From Deroplatys truncata (lineage: Eukaryota; Arthropoda; Insecta; Mantodea; Mantidae): 64,000 bases of DNA. The position numbers and the translations under genes are program-made. The stretch lies in NCBI GenBank assembly GCA_030765065.1, contig CM060990.1:11903501-11967500 (forward strand). The letters are read 5' to 3'. Below are positions 60,262 through 64,000 of the stretch, piece by piece. The notes under the pieces are model-generated. The model searched no databases and was not told the DNA's origin. It saw nothing but the letters and a program-made list of their open reading frames with translations. The first letter of the stretch is position 1, and the number at the start of each line of letters is the position of its first letter.

Positions 60262-60556
60262 AATTGAAATTAGGTTTAGTTTCATTTATGGACGCCCTTT
60301 AACTGCTGTGGTCCAGCGCTGCGTTGTATATTGGACGTGAAAGACCTGTAATTTTTCTCAGAGGCCTTTTTATTATGTTTGAGATTCTGTTACGTGGCGT
60401 AAATCTACTAGACGGGACCACCGGCTTTACTTCCCTTTCGATGCAAGCCATGCTAAGGATTTTTACGCCCAAAAAATGCATCGCCTTCCGCCGGGTTTGA
60501 ACCGCGACTTCGGGAACCAAAGTCTAGCATGTTAACCACTACACCACGGAGGACGC
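60262..60556 (-). mobile_element. SINE-A copy 5
   Basis: Minus-strand full copy; the head at the right end reads CGTCCTCCGTGGTGTAGTGG (60555 leftward) with a GGTTCAAACCCGGCGG B box, and the 3' end ATAAATGAAACTAAACC is at the left. It immediately follows the end of satellite 4. Confidence 0.88.
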
Positions 60557-61572
60557 CTTTGTCTTTCACCTTCAACCCTTGCTTCTCCTCCTGACAAGAA
60601 TAGTGATGTGCAGATCACATTGCTTTTAAAGAGGTTCAACACTTAGTGGTGCCATAAGGTGTATTGATGAACGGTCAGCTCCACTTTTTACCTCGCTTCC
60701 AATTTCAATACTAATCTCTCTTTAATACTCATACTTTTTAGAACATGTACGTTAGAATATGTTTCACGGAGTTACTTGGCTGTGGGTAATGGAGTAATAG
60801 AAATTTTTCTCTTTGCTTAATTTCCAAATATTAAGAGAATATTCGCTGTAAATTGGCCTTTTTTCACATAAAAGTTAGTAAAATTAAATTGACTACATAA
60901 CCTAGGTTTGTTCGCAACATATAACGTCAAACAGAAGTTTAATTCTCTAATACATACTTTTGAAATTGAAAACTTATAATGCTTTATCCCTCTTGCACAG
61001 GAACGTTTCTTTGGAATGAAACGGAGTGCATAGAAAGTTTGGTGATGCTATTTTATAGCCGTAATTAAGGAACACTAACGTCTTTCGAGAGATAAAGGGA
61101 TGGTGAACGGTTGATCTCTACCACGTTGCTGGAAAAGGGAAACGAACTCGTGTCTGTGGCCCCGAAAGCTAGGCCAACAGAGAAAGCTATTTACCACAAG
61201 GCAGTAATCTATGAACCGGAAGTAACATAATAACCCCTCTCCTTAAACATTTGTCTACTGTTACTTTCATTTTGAGCTTACCCTTACCTAACTTCCATCA
61301 TAATCAATCATGTATTGAATACCTAAGCCAATGTAGAACAACACAAGCGTTTCTAACGCTGACTCATCACCTCATCAAAAGAAATGAAAAATCTTAGATT
61401 TGTTACTTCACTTTGCGAGTATTTCTTCCAGACTAGCCGACTCTCCACAAATTGCTTAGTTTCCCTTGTTTATGAGAATCGTGTTTCACGTGGGCTGTCT
61501 ACTTAGTTTAGTACACTGTAAACGTGTACATGTATCTTATCCTGCATTACTAGCTTTATTAAGGACCAGAGT
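60557..61572. other. Unassigned stretch
   Basis: No recognisable gene or repeat. Confidence 0.4.
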
Positions 61573-61965
61573 TACCGAGCGAGATGTCTCCGCGGTAACG
61601 TGCCAGGCTCCTGGGGCCGGGCACTCGCATCATTCTCTGGCTAGTCTAATACTAGGGTGGTTTCTCTTCCATCACAAATTTCCTTTCCCCTCATTTACTT
61701 GCATTTCTCCTCCCCCTTCATGTCTTAGCTAGGATTAGGGGCTGTGTAGTGTCGGTCGGTGTGGAACAAATGGCGCCGATGCTCGCTCGTTCGAAAGTTC
61801 TTCTGGGGCCTGACAGATGGCAGGCTTCTCTGGGCCGACTAATGTGGGTCTAGTTCTTCTCGGTTTCGCCAGAGTAAAGCCTTCTATAAGCAGCCTGCCG
61901 GTGTGTAGGGGTCATCAAGCTTGGAATTGTTAGGGACTTTGGCGCGTCTCTGTCCTCTCTGCGGC
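61573..61965 (+). mobile_element. SINE-B copy 5, head of satellite 5
   Basis: Head TACCGAGCGAGATGTCTCCG with GGTAACGTGCCAGGCTCC, then CTAGGGTGGTTTCTCTTCC, CCTTTCCCCTCATTTAC, GTGTCGGTCGGTGTGG, GATGCTCGCTCGTTCG and GGAATTGTTAGGGACTTTGG. It matches SINE-B copy 6 along the body, but unlike copy 6 it runs into a tandem array. The B box is poorly preserved. Confidence 0.78.
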
Positions 61966-62835
61966 CTATAGCCTCCTGGCGGTGGTCAGCACAAAGGATC
62001 CGTGTTGGGTCGAGGTGCGAGGTGTTCCCTCCGTTCCTTGGTCACAGTCACACCTATAGCCTCCTGCGGTTCCTTCACCCCATCCGTTCCTCCTGGCGGT
62101 GGTCAGCACAAAGGATCCGTGTTGGGTCGAGGTGCGAGGTGTTCCCTCCGTTCCTTGGTCACAGTCACACCTATAGCCTCCTGCGGTTCCTTCACCCCAT
62201 CCGTTCCTCCTGGCGGTGGTCAGCACAAAGGATCCGTGTTGGGTCGAGGTGCGAGGTGTCCCCTCCGTTCTTTGTTCACAGTCATACCTATAGCCTCCTG
62301 CGGTTCCTTCACCCCATCCGTTCCTCCTGGTTAGTCAGCACAAAAGATACGTGTTAGGTCGAGGTGCGAGGTGCTCCCTCCGTTCCTTGGTCACAGTCAT
62401 ACCTATAGCCTCCTGTGGTTCCTCCTGGCGGTGGTCAGCACAAAGGATACGTGTTGGGTCGAGGTGCGAGGTGTTCCCTCCGTTCTTTGTTCACAGTCAT
62501 ACCTATAGCCTCCTGCGGTTCCTTCACCCCATCCGTTCCTCCTGGTTAGTCAGCACAAAGGACCCGTGTTGGGTCGAGGTGCGAGGTGTCCCCTCCGTTC
62601 CTTGGTCACAGTCACACATATAGCCTCCTGCGGTTCCTTCACCCCATCCGTTCCTCCTGGTGTGGTCAGCACAAAAGATCCGTGTTGGGTCGAGGTGCGA
62701 GGTGTCCCCTCCGTTCCTCGGTCACAGTCACACATATAGCCTCCTGCGGTTCCTTCACCCCATCCGTTCCTCCTGGTGTGGTCAGCACAAAAGATCCGAT
62801 TTGGGTCGATGTGCGAGGAGTCCCTCCGTTCCCTG
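61966..62835 (+). repeat. Satellite 5, 117 bp monomers
   Basis: About seven to eight monomers: GGTGGTCAGCACAAAGGATCC, GTGTTGGGTCGAGGTGCGAGG, TCACAGTCACACCTATAGCC, TTCACCCCATCCGTTCCTCC. The first period is 117 bp (61981, 62098, 62215); one monomer near 62400 is shortened. Because 117 is divisible by three, frames stay open on both strands (e.g. 62002-62334 on +), which is not evidence of coding. Weak parallels to the 116 bp monomer (GTCA near the start, GCGAGGTG/GCGGTG, CATCC...CCTCC at the end) hint at shared origin. Confidence 0.93.
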
Positions 62836-63516
62836 ATCATTCATTCGAGCACCGGATTTTAGCAAAAACAACGTAAAGGAGTATTTTATGACATGATACG
62901 TATAATGTTTCAGGTTAGTCCTCGATGATCTGCCAGCGGTAAGAGAAGCTATAAGTGCAGTTATAGATTATTTCTTTTAAAGCAAGCGTATGGAGCTATA
63001 ACTCTTTAAAGGGAGTTTGCCATACGCCAAAGACTACAGTTTTGCCTTGAATGCACGTATCTCACTGACTTCGTCCTGTTTAAACAAAACTCAGTTGGCA
63101 GCATTCAGTAGAGTCCTAGAAGTGTATGTACAGATTTTGTTTCATTGCTGTTCAATTCATATCAAATGAAAAAGGAAGTGATACTGTTAGTGAGATTGTA
63201 TTATTATAACCGGTATTAGAGACTAAGTAGGGAAAATCCTTGTCCTCTACAATAAAGTAAAATCCGCCCGACGCTTTCTTAATTTTTTGTTTTTCCCTTG
63301 TCTTTCTTTTCTGTTTCACATTCCATATATTTGCAGAAACCCATACGGATATAAGCACACATGTCAAAGGCGGGCCTGGAACCTGCAAACCCCTAAGCCA
63401 CGGAGCACCATAAGCCTCTTGGCGGGCGAGTCCTCTTATGCTCCTGCTACACCGGCGGGTCTTACCGCGCGCTTAACTGCGCAAACCACTTTGTATCGAG
63501 AACAACATGCCTGTGT
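62836..63516. other. Unassigned stretch, possible tRNA-like remnant
   Basis: Mostly unrecognised. About 63367-63430 could be a minus-strand tRNA-like remnant (GCTCCGTGGCTTAGGGG and GCAGGTTCCAGGCCC on minus), but the match is weak. Confidence 0.35.
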
Positions 63517-63820
63517 GTGGACTCAAGACGGTAGCTCTCACGAAGCCAAAAGCTCGGCTTGCGTCAAGTTTGCGTGCTGAAGATTTGGTTCGCACTAACT
63601 CTTAGGCGTGTGCATGTGGACTCAAGACGGTAGCTCTCACGAAGCCAAAAGCTCGGCTTGCGTCAAGTTTGCGTGCTGAAGATTTGGTTCGCACTAACTC
63701 TTAGGCGTGTGCATGTGGACTGCAAGACGGTAGCTCTCACGAAGCCAAAAGCTCGGCTTGCGTCAAGTTTGCGTGCTGAAGATTTTGTTTGCACTAACTC
63801 ATAGGCGTGTGCGTGTGGAC
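63517..63820 (+). repeat. Three direct repeats of 99 bp
   Basis: GTGGACTCAAGACGGTAGCTC starts copies at 63517, 63616 and 63715 (the third has one inserted base), with the partial start of a fourth at 63815. Copies are nearly identical and contain GAAGCCAAAAGCTCGGC. There is no SINE-B head in the same orientation just upstream, so it differs from satellites 1-5. Confidence 0.93.
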
Positions 63821-64000
63821 AGTGTACAAGCCGTGCCTTCAGCCGGAAGGGAAGTTTTGTGCAAGAGGCGTGATGTACGTTCCCATTCCAAGCAACTTAT
63901 TATCGAGCTTGTCGAATTATATAAATCCTCGTCATGTATTTGGTAGATAAAGTTTAACGAATATTGCGATCGGAATAAGAATTGTCTTACCAAAAGATGA
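63821..64000. other. Window end, unassigned
   Basis: Nothing recognised; the repeat locus may extend beyond it. Confidence 0.4.

Noticed and set aside
18331-60556. tRNA genes at the SINE heads
   Set aside because: A- and B-box-like words are present, but the anticodon arm and full cloverleaf cannot be drawn and each is fused to a repeated body, so they are SINE heads.
61966-62876. Open frames on both strands of satellite 5
   Set aside because: The 117 bp period is divisible by three, so any stop-free monomer frame stays open; simultaneous openness on both strands argues against coding.

Overview
This is non-coding, repeat-dominated DNA from a eukaryote, most likely an arthropod and probably an insect with a large genome. 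The evidence is the mix of decayed elements: a Bel/Pao LTR retrotransposon, a Penelope-like element, an R1-type LINE, a mariner, a hAT, a PIF/Harbinger derivative, two tRNA-headed SINE families and about 23 kb of satellite DNA. I recognise no intact host protein-coding gene, rRNA or functional tRNA. The species cannot be named from the sequence.

Layout: 1-3.2 kb, unassigned. 3.3-3.6 kb, small tandem repeat. 3.7-5.3 kb, hAT transposase relic (+). 5.7-14.8 kb, tRNA-like SINE head followed by an 8.6 kb satellite (100-116 bp monomers, +). 16.9-17.2 kb, a TA-flanked MITE. 18.3 kb, SINE-A. 21.4-25.3 kb, 70-74 bp satellite headed by a SINE-B on the minus strand. 28.1-30.6 kb, R1-like LINE relic (+). 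30.6-36.8 kb, Bel/Pao element (-) with both LTRs and relics of Gag, protease, RT, RNase H and integrase, interrupted by a SINE-A, a microsatellite and an unidentified insert. 37.0 kb, SINE-A. 38.5 kb, SINE-B without an array. 40.0-40.8 kb, Harbinger-like element with a MADF-like remnant. 42.2-44.75 kb, a nearly complete Penelope-like element (-) with a target-site duplication, a terminal hairpin and hammerhead-ribozyme-like motifs. 45.0-46.1 kb, 101 bp satellite headed by SINE-B (-). 47.6-48.15 kb, SINE-A abutting a SINE-B with one satellite monomer. 49.3-50.4 kb, mariner relic (-). 51.1-60.25 kb, SINE-B head plus a 9 kb satellite (about 91 bp falling to 74 bp monomers) containing a 16-monomer higher-order repeat. 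60.3 kb, SINE-A. 61.6-62.8 kb, SINE-B plus a 117 bp satellite. 63.5-63.8 kb, three 99 bp repeats.

The most interesting pattern is that all five tandem arrays longer than 600 bp lie directly downstream of a tRNA-like SINE-B head, always in the head's own orientation (three on +, two on -). Three of these loci (6-14.8, 45 and 48 kb) carry recognisably related monomers, and the 48 kb locus has only one. This suggests a SINE-VNTR-type composite element whose 3' module expands into long satellites, loosely analogous in layout to primate SVA. I know of no named element with this layout, but I could not search databases. Coordinates of degenerate elements are accurate to tens of bases unless exact ends are described.
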